Positions 46,888 through 56,336 of a stretch of 64,000 nt of DNA are shown here, piece after piece (position 1 is the first letter of the stretch; each line of letters starts with the position of its first letter). The DNA is taken from NCBI RefSeq assembly GCF_018842675.1, contig NZ_JAGTWO010000004.1, positions 2,728,001-2,792,000 on the forward strand, in the 5' to 3' direction. Source of the stretch: Candidatus Pantoea bituminis (GTDB taxonomy: Bacteria; Pseudomonadota; Gammaproteobacteria; Enterobacterales; Enterobacteriaceae). The notes below the pieces were generated by a model that worked only from the letters and a program-made list of their open reading frames with translations, had not been told where the DNA came from and searched no databases. Both the position numbers and the translations under genes were made by a program.

Positions 46888-49401
46888 ATGTCACAGACTA
46901 TTTCTTTGGCGCTGGATGGATTGACCTGCGGCCATTGCGTTAAACGCGTAAAAGAGGCGCTGGAACAGCGCAGCGATGTTAAACAAGCTGACGTCACGCA
47001 GCAGGAGGCGCAAATTGTCAGCGATGCTGATGCGGCCGAACTGATTGCGACAGTTGAAGCAGCAGGATATCAAGCCACATTAAAAGCAGACGACAGCTAC
47101 CCAAAGGCTGAACCGTTGACAGCAACAGAGCCGACGCCGAAGGCGCTGACAACGGAGTCCTTTTCTCAACCGGCAGAAAAAGCGCTACCCGCGCATTTTT
47201 TACTGATTGACGGCATGAGCTGTGCCAGCTGCGTTAGTCGGGTTGAAAAAGCGCTGCAACAGGTCAAGGGCGTGAGTCAGGCGCGCGTCAATTTAGGCGA
47301 GCGTAGCGCACTGGTGTTGGGCAACGTTGAGCCACAGCAGTTAGTGGCGGCCGTTGATGCCGCAGGCTACGGCGCGCAAGTCATTGAAGATGAGCAGGAA
47401 CGCCGCGAGAAACAGCAAAACAGTGCCCGCAAAGCCATGCGACGTTTTAGCTGGCAAGCAGCTTTAGCGCTGCTGTTTGGCGTGCCGCTGATGATCTGGG
47501 GCATGGCTGGCGACATGATGCTGAGTGCCAGCAATCACTCAACCTGGCGGGTGTTGGGTATTATTACGCTGTTAGTCATGGTCATCAGCGGTAATCACTT
47601 TTATCGCAGCGCCTGGCGCAGCTTGCTTAATGGTGCTGCCACCATGGATACCTTGGTGGCACTTGGTACGGCTGCGGCATGGATCTACTCCTTCAGCGTG
47701 GTGTTGTGGCCAGACTTCTTTCCTCTGCAGGCGCGCCACCTCTATTTCGAAGCCAGCGTAATGATTATCGGCCTGATCAATCTCGGGCATGCACTGGAAC
47801 AGCGTGCGCGTCAGCGTTCATCCAAAGCGCTGGAGCGCCTCCTCGATCTCACTCCCGCACAAGCTCGCGTAATGACTGAAGAAGGTGAATCGCTGCTGCC
47901 GGTTAGCGCAGTGCAATCGGGTATGACGTTGCGATTAGTAACCGGCGATCGCGTACCCGTGGATGGCGAGATTCAGGACGGCGAAGCCTGGTTAGATGAA
48001 GCGATGCTAACGGGTGAAGCCGTGCCGCAGGGTAAATCCACAGGGGATAAGATTTACGCGGGCACGCTGGTTCAGGATGGTGCGGTGCGCTTCATCGCCA
48101 GCGCCACCGGTAATCACACGACGCTGTCGCGCATTATTCATTTAGTGCGTCAGGCGCAAAGCAGTAAACCTGACGTTGGCCGCTTAGCCGACCGCATTTC
48201 AGCCGTGTTTGTTCCTGTGGTGGTGGCGATAGCGGTGATCAGCGGTTTGATTTGGTATTTTTTCGGACCACAGCCGCAAATCGCTTACACGCTGGTTATC
48301 GCCACCACCGTGTTAATCATCGCCTGCCCTTGTGCGCTGGGTTTAGCCACGCCGATGTCGATCATCGCGGGTGTCGGTCGCGCTGCTGAGCTAGGCGTGC
48401 TGGTGCGCGATGCCGATGCACTACAACGTGCCAGCAAAGTAGACACCCTGGTGTTCGACAAAACCGGCACGCTCACAGCAGGCCGACCGCAGGTGACTGA
48501 CGTTATCGCCTGGGGTGATGCCGATCGTCATACCATTTTGCAGGCTGCCGCCGCACTTGAGCAATCAGCCAGTCATCCGCTGGCAAAAGCCATCGTGGCT
48601 GAAGCGGGTGAAGCTAAACGACCTGACGTTGAGCAATTTCGTACAATACGTGGCAAAGGCATCAGCGGCATACTCAACGGCAAGACGTTACTGTTGGGTA
48701 ATGTGGCGCTGATGCGCGATCACCATATCGAGTGTCATTCAGCCCAAGCTGATATTGATCGGCTTACTCAGCAAGGCGCGACGCCAGTGTTGCTGGCGCA
48801 GGACGGTAAATTAGCGGGTTTGATTGCCTTGCGCGACACCTTACGTGACAGTAGCCGTGATGCTCTCCAACGGCTGCATCAGTCGGGATATCGTCTGATT
48901 ATGTTAACCGGCGATCATGAAAAAACGGCACGCGCTATCGCCGCGGAAGCCGGTATTGATGAAGTGATCGCTGGCGTGCTGCCGGAAGGCAAAGCGGATG
49001 CGATAGCGCATCTGCAGCAGCAAGGCCGCGTGGTTGCCATGATTGGCGATGGCATCAATGATGCACCTGCGCTGGCGCAGGCGGATGTCGGCATTGCAAT
49101 GGGTGGCGGCAGTGATGTGGCGGTAGAAACGGCGGCGATTACCTTAATGCGCGCCGATCTCAACAGCGTTGCGGATGCTTTAGCGCTCTCTTCAGCAACA
49201 TTGCGTAATATTCGACAGAACTTATTTGGTGCCTTTATTTATAACAGTATCGGCATTCCTGTCGCCGCTGGCGTGCTTTATCCGCTAACCGGCATGCTGT
49301 TGAGTCCGATTGTGGCAGGCGCAGCGATGGCGCTCTCATCAATAACCGTAGTCAGTAATGCTAATCGCCTGCTACGTTATCGTCCGCCACGTCAGCAATA
49401 G
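46888..49401 (+). CDS. copA: Copper-exporting P1B-type ATPase CopA
   Basis: 837 residues. Two N-terminal metal-binding domains: C14/C17 in LTCGHC and C112/C115 in MSCASC. Eight transmembrane helices, the ion-path CPC at 480-482 (IIACPCALG), the phosphorylated Asp in DKTGT (D524), HP motif in [10 protein letters not shown], and [20 protein letters not shown] of the hinge. It exports Cu(I) from the cytoplasm to the periplasm. ATG after AGGAG at 7 nt. Expressed from the CueR promoter just upstream. Length is close to E. coli (834). Confidence 0.97.
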   Translation: MSQTISLALDGLTCGHCVKRVKEALEQRSDVKQADVTQQEAQIVSDADAAELIATVEAAGYQATLKADDSYPKAEPLTATEPTPKALTTESFSQPAEKALPAHFLLIDGMSCASCVSRVEKALQQVKGVSQARVNLGERSALVLGNVEPQQLVAAVDAAGYGAQVIEDEQERREKQQNSARKAMRRFSWQAALALLFGVPLMIWGMAGDMMLSASNHSTWRVLGIITLLVMVISGNHFYRSAWRSLLNGAATMDTLVALGTAAAWIYSFSVVLWPDFFPLQARHLYFEASVMIIGLINLGHALEQRARQRSSKALERLLDLTPAQARVMTEEGESLLPVSAVQSGMTLRLVTGDRVPVDGEIQDGEAWLDEAMLTGEAVPQGKSTGDKIYAGTLVQDGAVRFIASATGNHTTLSRIIHLVRQAQSSKPDVGRLADRISAVFVPVVVAIAVISGLIWYFFGPQPQIAYTLVIATTVLIIACPCALGLATPMSIIAGVGRAAELGVLVRDADALQRASKVDTLVFDKTGTLTAGRPQVTDVIAWGDADRHTILQAAAALEQSASHPLAKAIVAEAGEAKRPDVEQFRTIRGKGISGILNGKTLLLGNVALMRDHHIECHSAQADIDRLTQQGATPVLLAQDGKLAGLIALRDTLRDSSRDALQRLHQSGYRLIMLTGDHEKTARAIAAEAGIDEVIAGVLPEGKADAIAHLQQQGRVVAMIGDGINDAPALAQADVGIAMGGGSDVAVETAAITLMRADLNSVADALALSSATLRNIRQNLFGAFIYNSIGIPVAAGVLYPLTGMLLSPIVAGAAMALSSITVVSNANRLLRYRPPRQQ

Positions 49402-49470
49402 CCGTTACGGCGCTGTTTTTCGACCGCTGAAATCGCTAGCATGGTGTTTTCAGCGAATTAAGGACAGGGA

Positions 49471-50274
49471 ATGACAGGTAGCGTTTGGCACACTTTGCGC
49501 GGATTAATCAGTCGACTGTTTCCTACACACTATCGCTGGCCGGCAATGGACGTTCGGCTTGGCGATCGCAAATTGCATCTGGTCGGCAGCATTCATATGG
49601 GCACACGTGATATGCAGCCGTTGCCCAGCCGTTTACTGCGCCAGTTGCAGCAAGCCGATGCGTTGATCGTTGAAGCGGACATTACACAAGGCGGTTCGCC
49701 TTTTGATAACAGCGGTGAACGTGCACCTTTAGCCGAACGTATTGACGCTGAAGCGATGGCAAAACTGGTGGCGCTGTGTAATGAACTCAACCTTGCCATC
49801 AGCATGTTTACTACACTGCCTGCGTGGCAAATCGCGCTAATGCTTCAGGCGCAACAAGCACAACGACTCGGTCTGCGCCCCGATTACGGCATCGATTATC
49901 AGCTGTTACAGGCGGCGAAAAACTGGCAAAAGCCGATCATTGAACTGGAAGGCGCGGATACGCAAATTGCGCTGTTGAAAGCGTTGCCCGATGACGGTAT
50001 GGCGCTGCTGCAAGATACGCTGATCCACTGGCACACCAATGCGCGCTTGCTTCAGATGATGGTGAGCTGGTGGCTGGATACACCGCCGCGTCAGCCAGAG
50101 ATTGCGTTACCGAGCACGTTTAGTCAGGCGCTGAACGATACGCTGATCAGTCAACGTAATGTGCACTGGCGTGATGCATTACAGGCATTGCCTGCGGGGA
50201 AATATGTGGTTGCGGTAGGTGCGCTGCATCTTTACGGCGAGGATAATTTGCCCGGTCTGCTTAGAGCGCCTTAA
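49471..50274 (+). CDS. ybaP: TraB/GumN-family protein YbaP
   Basis: 267 residues. TraB/GumN hallmarks: KLHLVGSIHMGTRDM near the N-terminus with the GxxH motif, ADALIVEADITQGG, the ELEGADTQIALLKALPDDGM block and a C-terminal YVVAVGALHLYGEDNLPGLL with the second GxxH. This fold is a Tiki-type metalloprotease-like or uncharacterised hydrolase domain; YbaP has no proven reaction. It is cytoplasmic here as no signal peptide is seen. It sits next to chiX as in E. coli. Confidence 0.9.
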   Translation: MTGSVWHTLRGLISRLFPTHYRWPAMDVRLGDRKLHLVGSIHMGTRDMQPLPSRLLRQLQQADALIVEADITQGGSPFDNSGERAPLAERIDAEAMAKLVALCNELNLAISMFTTLPAWQIALMLQAQQAQRLGLRPDYGIDYQLLQAAKNWQKPIIELEGADTQIALLKALPDDGMALLQDTLIHWHTNARLLQMMVSWWLDTPPRQPEIALPSTFSQALNDTLISQRNVHWRDALQALPAGKYVVAVGALHLYGEDNLPGLLRAP

Positions 50275-50285
50275 AAAAGCACCAT

Positions 50286-50371
50286 AAAAAAGAGAGCCGA
50301 TAGTTTTATCGGCCCGTCAAAGAGGAATTTGTTTATGATTTTGGTTATCACTCAGCAATCAAGTTGCTGGC
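50286..50371 (-). ncRNA. chiX: Small RNA ChiX (regulator of chitoporin and other outer-membrane mRNAs)
   Basis: About 86 nt on the minus strand. The core AAATTCCTCTTTGACGGGCC agrees with the E. coli ChiX seed region, followed by a terminator (GCCGATAAAACTATCGGC, then TCTCTTTTTT). The 5' hairpin (CAGCAA-CTTGA-TTGCTG) differs in sequence from E. coli but keeps the shape. Location between ybaP and ybaK is the same as in E. coli. ChiX represses chiP and dpiB through base pairing with Hfq and is inactivated by the chb intercistronic RNA. The exact 5' end is estimated. Confidence 0.88.
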
Positions 50372-50470
50372 GCGGGCCAATTCTCACCTAAAGAACAAAT
50401 TTTCGCCACCTTTATTCACCTCTTTTTATAATAAGATTTTTCTGATCAGCTGATTAAAACAGGTACTACT

Positions 50471-50947
50471 ATGACGCCCGCAGTAAATCTTCTGGAAAAA
50501 CAAAAAGTCAGCTTTACGCTGCACCCTTATGAACACGATAGTCAGGAAACCAATTTTGGTGATGAGGCGGTGCGTAAACTGAATTTGGATGCACGTCAGG
50601 TCTACAAAACGTTGCTTGTTGCCTTAAATGGTGACGCAAAACAGCTGGCCGTGGCGGTCACACCGGTTTCCAGCCAGCTCGATTTAAAAAAGTCGCTAAA
50701 GCTTTGAAGGCAAAAAAGCGGATATGGCCGATCCACACATCGCACAACGCGTTACCGGCTACCTGCTGGGCGGTATCAGTCCGTTAGGGCAAAAAAGCGT
50801 TTACCGACGGTGATCGATCACTCCGCTGCGACATTTACCACCCTGTTTATCTCTGGCGGCAAGCGGGGTTTAGATATCGAATTAGCGCCTCAGGATCTTG
50901 CACGCCTGCTGGATGCACCGTTCGCCGATATTGCGCGCCGCGACTAA
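50471..50947 (+). CDS. ybaK: Cys-tRNA(Pro) deacylase YbaK, frameshifted as sequenced
   Basis: Trans-editing enzyme that removes Cys from tRNA-Pro. The first frame reads [15 protein letters not shown] and on to VSSQLDLKK. Adding one A to each of three A6 runs (50686-50691, 50712-50717, 50791-50796) restores [13 protein letters not shown], then [20 protein letters not shown] and [20 protein letters not shown]. The repaired protein is 159 residues, equal to E. coli YbaK. The stop overlaps the convergent LysR gene stop. Three independent losses in identical A runs point to undercalling. Confidence 0.92.
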
Positions 50948-51821
50948 ACGCGCGGCTGGGCGCAGAGTTGATCGATCATCCATCGTCCGGCGGGACCCGG
51001 CGGATTACGGCGCGACCAAATGACTTCGATAGCAATATGCTGCGGCCAGCCCGCTAACGGTAGCTCTTGCAAAACGCCGTGACCAAACTGGCTCACTAAC
51101 CAGCGCGGTAGAATGCTCCAGCCAAAACCCTGCTCAGCCATTTCTAATAGTAAAAGATAGTTAGGTGCAGACCAAACGCGCCCCAGCGGGGATGTTTCCC
51201 GCTGATCAACCCATGTATTCAGACGTAAATGACGCACTTCCTCAAGCTGGTTTTCGCGGATGATCGCTTGCTGCGCCAAGGGATAATCGCGATGCAAGTA
51301 AATCGCCATCTGCGCTTCTACCTGCAAACGCGCCATCGCAATATCATCAGGCAGTCGTGGCTGAGCGCGAACCACACCCAAATGCACACGGCCTGTTTGC
51401 AGCAGATCGAGCACATCTTCGTCTTCCGCCATCATGCATTCCAGTTCAATGTCGGGGTAGCGCGCATCAAACTGCTTAAGAAGATGTTCGTGGTGATCGG
51501 TTTGCCAAAAATCAGAAACGGCAAAACTCAGGCGCGGTTCTACCCCTTCTGAGAGCTGAACCGCCAGCGTACTTAGCCGCTCATTGGCCGCCAAAATTTG
51601 CTGCACCTGTGGCAATGCCCGCCGGCCTTGTTGGGTCAGCTGCGGCTGCCTGCCGCTACGATCGAACAGGATAAAGCCCAGGTCATCTTCCAGATTCGCC
51701 ACTGCGGTGCTAATGGTGGATTGGCTTTTACCCAACGCTCGTGCAGCGGCAGAAAATGAACCGCTGGTGACAGTTTGTACAAAAGCTTCAAGGGATTCGG
51801 GGAATACCGCATTTCATCCAT
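50944..51821 (-). CDS. LysR-family regulator opposite a PACE-type transporter, frameshifted as sequenced
   Basis: About 292 residues after repair. The HTH is split by a lost C in the run at 51799-51802; restoring it gives [20 protein letters not shown], then [20 protein letters not shown]. The effector domain follows ([58 protein letters not shown]). The ATG at 51821 has a weak ribosome site. It is divergent from the PACE-type gene across 77 bp, the layout of aceR/aceI in Acinetobacter, so it may regulate that transporter. Confidence 0.8.
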
Positions 51822-51898
51822 CGCTTTTATCGATAGCTATTCATTTTATCTTAGCATTTTTCCGTGAGAAACTGCGCCGCATCACCCAAAGGAGTTTT

Positions 51899-52333
51899 AT
51901 GATGCGTACTCGCTCAATGAAAGAACGTTTTTTACATGCCGCAGGTTTTGAAACGTTAGCGATCCTCACGGTTTCGCCGCTTGCCGCCTGGGCCATGGAT
52001 AAACCGCTGTTTCAAATGGGCTCGCTGGCCATCATGCTGTCGACTGTCGCCATGTTGTGGAACATGATCTATAACAGCGGATTTGACCGTTTCTATCCGC
52101 CTGGCCAGAAACGTAGCTTTGGCGTGCGTGCTTTACACGCGCTGGGCTTTGAAGGGGGATTTATAGTGATCGGTTTACCGATTGCCGCATGGATGCTGAA
52201 CATCACGCTGTGGCAGGCGTTGTTGGTAGAAATTGCTTTCTTCCTGTTTTTCTTGCCCTACACCATCGGCTACAACTGGGTGTGGGACAAACTACGTCAA
52301 CGCTGGATTGCACGTAAGTCTTGCGAAATCTGA
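51899..52333 (+). CDS. PACE-family (AceI-like) efflux membrane protein
   Basis: 144 residues from ATG 51899, 5 nt after GGAG. Two tandem bacterial-transmembrane-pair domains give four helices: ERFLHAAGFETLAILTVSPL and LAIMLSTVAMLWNMIYNSGF, then RALHALGFEGGFIVIGLPIA and LVEIAFFLFFLPYTIGYNW. The repeated RxLHALGFEG motif with a membrane Glu and the YN motif are those of PACE proteins, which export biocides such as chlorhexidine or short polyamines by proton exchange. Natural substrate unknown. Terminator at 52341. Confidence 0.85.
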   Translation: MMRTRSMKERFLHAAGFETLAILTVSPLAAWAMDKPLFQMGSLAIMLSTVAMLWNMIYNSGFDRFYPPGQKRSFGVRALHALGFEGGFIVIGLPIAAWMLNITLWQALLVEIAFFLFFLPYTIGYNWVWDKLRQRWIARKSCEI

Positions 52334-52340
52334 TAAAAAA

Positions 52341-52367
52341 GGAGGCGCTAGCGCCTCCTCATTTTTA
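52341..52367 (+). terminator. Terminator after the PACE-family gene
   Basis: GGAGGCGC-TA-GCGCCTCC, a perfect stem, followed by TCATTTTT. Confidence 0.75.
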
Positions 52368-52378
52368 CCTTTCACGCT

Positions 52379-54151
52379 TTACTGGACGTTAGCGGTTTCC
52401 CGACCCCAAGGCCAAATCCACGCCAAAAACATTTGTGGATAGTTGCGCTTACGGGATTTTTCTGCCGCTTCATCACGCGCCTTTATTTCCGCTTCCGTCA
52501 GATGAATAATCTCACCCTTGGTGGCGTAATCGCTGGCTTTAAGCGGCGAATGCGTCTTAAACCAATCACGTAGAACCTCTGCATCAACATCGCCGCTATT
52601 CACATAACCCGCGTGATTATCGAGTCGTGGATAACCATCTCCGCCCGCTGCGTTAAAGCTGTTGGTCGCCATGCGATAGCTTTGCTTGTCGTCAATCGGT
52701 TGCCCTTTGATGCGAACCTCGCTCACCGACTTTCCGTCTGCTACCAGGCTCACATTGCTGAACTGAGCGTAACCACCAGAGTTGGGTTTAATATTGGCCA
52801 CTACCGCCAGATACTTTTTGATTTCCGCACCGGTCAGCGTGACTGAAACCACCTGATTACCGAACGGTTGCACCTGCAATAAATCACGCCAGCTAATCTT
52901 GCCGGGCTTCAGTGAAGTGCGTATGCCTCCGCCACTCATCACGCCAAAGTCAGCTTTGGCATGTGCCATCTGCGCACGCAATATGAGCTGCCCAAGGTTG
53001 GTCTGCTCAGCGCGCACTTTGTCGTTTTCACCCTCAAATACGCCCTCAGTACTGCCAACATTTACTATCAGCTTCGCATCTGCACGCTTCTGATAGGGCG
53101 TTAACAACTTCATCATCGCGGTATTTTTTGGGATCTCTTCTTGCCAGGTCAGCCAGGATTCGCTGCCATCCATATTATTGATTTTATGCTTGAGATTTAC
53201 CGGCACCAGCTGGTACGACGCCAGCGTGATTTCACCATTGCGGTAAGTGAAGTCACCGCGACCCACATATTTTCCCCACTTATCAGCCTGCATGATCCAG
53301 ACACCGTTTTGTTGATCGGGCTGACAAGGCTGACCTGGCTGATAATTTTTGACGCTGACATTCTCTTTTTCCATGCAAACCGCATCATGAGAATGGCCGC
53401 CGACAATCAGATCGAGGGTTCCTTTTGGCAGGCTACGCGCTAACGTTACATCGCCCGGTGCATTGCTGCCGTGTTTACCGTCTTCGTCATAACCCAGGTG
53501 CGTCAACGCGACAATCACGTCAGGCTTTTCAGTGGCGCGTAATTCAGCCACGGCTTTCTCTGTTTCGCTGATGGGATCGCGGAACTCGATATCCTTCAAC
53601 GCAGCCGGATTCGCCAACTGCGCGGTTTGCGGGGTAATCAAACCGAGCACAGCAATTTTCAGCCCCATACGGTTAAATACAGCCCAAGGCTTGAACAGGC
53701 GCTGTCCGCTGCTTTTTTGATAGACATTTGCGGCTAAAAACGGGAATTTTGCCCATTTTTCCTGCTTACGTAGGATATCCAGCGGTTTATCGAACTCGTG
53801 ATTGCCTAACGCCATGGCATCATAGCCAATCAGATTCATGCCACGAATATCGGGTTCGGCATCTAGCTCATCCGATTCAGGCACGCCGGTGTTGACGTCA
53901 CCCGCAGACAGGATCAGCGCACCGCCGCCTTTGGCCTGCACGTCATAGCGCAGTGTATCCATCAAGGTCTTTTGCGCCGCCAGGCCATATTCGCCCTGCT
54001 CGTTGAACCAGAAATGTCCGTGCTCATCGTTGGTATGAAGGAGGCTAAAACGGTAGGTACGATCAGGCACAGCGGCCTGAGAAAGCATGGGTGTCAGCGC
54101 CAGTAACAGCGCTATTCCTTTTCCTGACCATCGTGGTATTAACAAAGCCAA
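52379..54151 (-). CDS. ushA: Periplasmic UDP-sugar hydrolase/5'-nucleotidase UshA
   Basis: 590 residues. The signal peptide ends at LSQAA. The metallophosphatase domain has SLLHTNDEHGHFW, the AGDVNTG block, ALGNHEFDKPLD and GGHSHDAVCME metal sites. The C-terminal nucleotidase domain shows SGGGIRTSLKPGKISW and NSFNAAGGDGYP with the substrate-stacking aromatics. It hydrolyses nucleotides and UDP-sugars for salvage. It is about 40 residues longer than E. coli UshA (550): the last segment ends EIKARDEAAEKSRKRN and WIWPWGRETANVQ, an added tail not seen in E. coli. Confidence 0.94.
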   Translation of the reverse strand: MALLIPRWSGKGIALLLALTPMLSQAAVPDRTYRFSLLHTNDEHGHFWFNEQGEYGLAAQKTLMDTLRYDVQAKGGGALILSAGDVNTGVPESDELDAEPDIRGMNLIGYDAMALGNHEFDKPLDILRKQEKWAKFPFLAANVYQKSSGQRLFKPWAVFNRMGLKIAVLGLITPQTAQLANPAALKDIEFRDPISETEKAVAELRATEKPDVIVALTHLGYDEDGKHGSNAPGDVTLARSLPKGTLDLIVGGHSHDAVCMEKENVSVKNYQPGQPCQPDQQNGVWIMQADKWGKYVGRGDFTYRNGEITLASYQLVPVNLKHKINNMDGSESWLTWQEEIPKNTAMMKLLTPYQKRADAKLIVNVGSTEGVFEGENDKVRAEQTNLGQLILRAQMAHAKADFGVMSGGGIRTSLKPGKISWRDLLQVQPFGNQVVSVTLTGAEIKKYLAVVANIKPNSGGYAQFSNVSLVADGKSVSEVRIKGQPIDDKQSYRMATNSFNAAGGDGYPRLDNHAGYVNSGDVDAEVLRDWFKTHSPLKASDYATKGEIIHLTEAEIKARDEAAEKSRKRNYPQMFLAWIWPWGRETANVQ

Positions 54152-54568
54152 TCTCCTTATCTCGCATCTGGCCCGTTTATCTACGGGCTCGCTCGCTAAA
54201 TCGACCTCCTGTGTCGCACATTCCTCTCCTTAACTCAAGGCCAAACACACTTAGGGTTAATTAAGCGGAGGTTCTTAAGACGCTGATTTACCTTCCTGGA
54301 ATGTCAGCGCTGGCGATAACACCTTTTCTCTGGCGTATCCGTCGTGTCATACGACTTTTAGAGGGATAATTATTTTTCCTTACGTCCCTTGATTAACCGC
54401 TATTGCGGCCAATATTAAAGATAATGATTAAAAATAGAGGTTCGATTGCGTTTTCTTCGTATTTAATGAGTTTTTTCCCTTAATCCCACAAATTATTCAG
54501 CGTACCACTGCTATTTGCATTAAACTCATTTGTTACAAGCGGATACAATTGCACACAAGGAGACAGGC
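54152..54568. other. Divergent 417-bp region between ushA and ybaL
   Basis: No gene is supported. The region must hold the promoters of both genes. AT-rich segments at about 54360-54440 and 54500-54530 are plausible RNA-polymerase sites. No specific operator is recognised. Confidence 0.4.
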
Positions 54569-56278
54569 ATGCATCACACCACACCGTTGATCACCACCAT
54601 TGTCGGGGCACTGGTTCTGGCTTTTCTCCTTGGTATGCTGGCTAATCGCTTACGAATATCTCCGTTAGTCGGTTATTTAATGGCTGGCGTGCTGGCAGGC
54701 CCTTTTACGCCCGGTTTTGTCGCAGATACCAACCTCGCTCCTGAACTGGCGGAATTAGGCGTCATTTTGCTGATGTTTGGGGTGGGCCTGCATTTCTCTT
54801 TAAAAGATTTGATGTCGGTAAAACACATCGCTATTCCCGGTGCTATTGCGCAAATTGCCGTAGCAACCTTGCTGGGAATGGGTTTGTCGTGGTCGATGGG
54901 CTGGTCATTAATGACGGGCTTAGTGTTTGGGCTCTGTCTTTCAACCGCCAGTACCGTGGTGTTACTGCGCGCCTTAGAAGAACGCCAGCTGATTGATAGT
55001 CAACGCGGGCAAATCGCCATTGGCTGGTTAATCGTCGAAGATTTAGTGATGGTGCTGGCGCTGGTTCTGCTGCCTGCGATTGCCGGAATGTTTGAAGAAG
55101 GCAACGCCAGCGCGAGCTTACTTGCCTGGGATCTGCTGTTGACCATAGGTAAAGTCGCTGCCTTTATGGTGTTGATGATGGTGGTAGGACGTCGCGCGGT
55201 GCCGTGGATCCTTGCCAAAAGTGCCGCAACCGGTTCGCGCGAGCTTTTCACACTCGCGGTGCTGGCGCTGGCGCTGGGCATTGCGTTTGGTGCTGTAGAA
55301 TTTTTTGATGTCTCCTTTGCCCTGGGCGCGTTTTTCGCGGGCATGGTGCTGAACGAGTCTGAATTGAGCCACCGTGCCGCACATGACACGCTGCCGCTGC
55401 GCGACGCGTTCGCGGTGCTGTTCTTTGTTTCGGTAGGGATGTTGTTTGACCCGATGATTTTAGTGACACAGCCGTTAGCGGTGCTGGGTGCGCTGGTGAT
55501 TGTCGTGGTGGGTAAATCGGTCGCGGCCTGGTTGCTGGTCACGCTGCTGGGGCATTCACGTCGAACAGCGTTAACCATTTCCGTGAGCCTGGCGCAGATT
55601 GGTGAGTTTGCCTTTATTCTCGCAGGGCTCGGTATTTCCCTGAATATCCTGACCGAAGAAGGGCGTAATTTGGTGCTCGCCGCCGCCATTCTGTCCATTA
55701 TGCTGAATCCTATTCTCTTTACCTTGCTAGAACGTTATCTGGCAAAAACTGAAACCATGGAAGAGCAAACGCTGGAAGAGGCGATTGAAGAAGAGAAGCA
55801 AATTCCGGTCGATATCTGTAATCATGCGGTGATTGTGGGATATGGCCGCGTGGGAAGCCTGATTGGTGAGAAGTTGCTGGAGGCGAATGTGCCGCTGGTG
55901 GTGGTAGAAAATTCACGTCCTCGCGTTGAAGCGCTGCGTGAACGCGGCATCAGAGCGGTGCTGGGCAACGCCGCGCGCGCCGAAACTATGGAGCTGGCAC
56001 GTTTAGATTGCGCCCGTTGGCTGCTGCTGACGATTCCCAATGGCTATGAAGCGGGCGAAGTGGTGGCAGCTGCCCGTGAAAGACATCAAAGCATTGAGAT
56101 TATCGCGCGGGCACATTATGACGACGAAGTGGAGTACATCATGGAACGGGGCGCAACGCGCGTGGTGATGGGCGAGCGTGAGATTGCCAATAGCATGTTG
56201 CTGATGCTCGAACAGGAGATGGCGCAAGATCATCAGGATTTAGCCTGCGAAACTGTACGGGCCACGACCAACAGCTAA
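54569..56278 (+). CDS. ybaL: Putative cation:proton antiporter YbaL (CPA2 family, Kef-like with TrkA-N domain)
   Basis: 569 residues from ATG 54569, behind AAGGAG; the frame from 54530 lacks a ribosome site. Residues about 1-390 hold 12 or so transmembrane helices (LRISPLVGYLMAGVLAGP, LILM-type stretch GVILLMFGVGLHFSLKDL). The C-terminal cytoplasmic part is a TrkA-N Rossmann domain (VIVGYGRVGSLIGEKLLEA, VLGNAARAETMELARL). KefB/C-type regulation by nucleotides is suggested by that fold. E. coli YbaL has 558 residues. The exchanged ion is unproven. Confidence 0.92.
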   Translation: MHHTTPLITTIVGALVLAFLLGMLANRLRISPLVGYLMAGVLAGPFTPGFVADTNLAPELAELGVILLMFGVGLHFSLKDLMSVKHIAIPGAIAQIAVATLLGMGLSWSMGWSLMTGLVFGLCLSTASTVVLLRALEERQLIDSQRGQIAIGWLIVEDLVMVLALVLLPAIAGMFEEGNASASLLAWDLLLTIGKVAAFMVLMMVVGRRAVPWILAKSAATGSRELFTLAVLALALGIAFGAVEFFDVSFALGAFFAGMVLNESELSHRAAHDTLPLRDAFAVLFFVSVGMLFDPMILVTQPLAVLGALVIVVVGKSVAAWLLVTLLGHSRRTALTISVSLAQIGEFAFILAGLGISLNILTEEGRNLVLAAAILSIMLNPILFTLLERYLAKTETMEEQTLEEAIEEEKQIPVDICNHAVIVGYGRVGSLIGEKLLEANVPLVVVENSRPRVEALRERGIRAVLGNAARAETMELARLDCARWLLLTIPNGYEAGEVVAAARERHQSIEIIARAHYDDEVEYIMERGATRVVMGEREIANSMLLMLEQEMAQDHQDLACETVRATTNS

Positions 56279-56291
56279 TCCCCTCTTTATG

Positions 56292-56321
56292 GCGAGAAGG
56301 TCATTAACAGGACCTTCTCGC
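56292..56321. terminator. Perfect hairpin between ybaL and gsk
   Basis: GCGAGAAGGTC-ATTAACAG-GACCTTCTCGC, an 11-bp perfect stem between convergent stops, without a T tract on either side. Confidence 0.6.
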
Positions 56322-56336
56322 ACCGACCCGCTTAAA

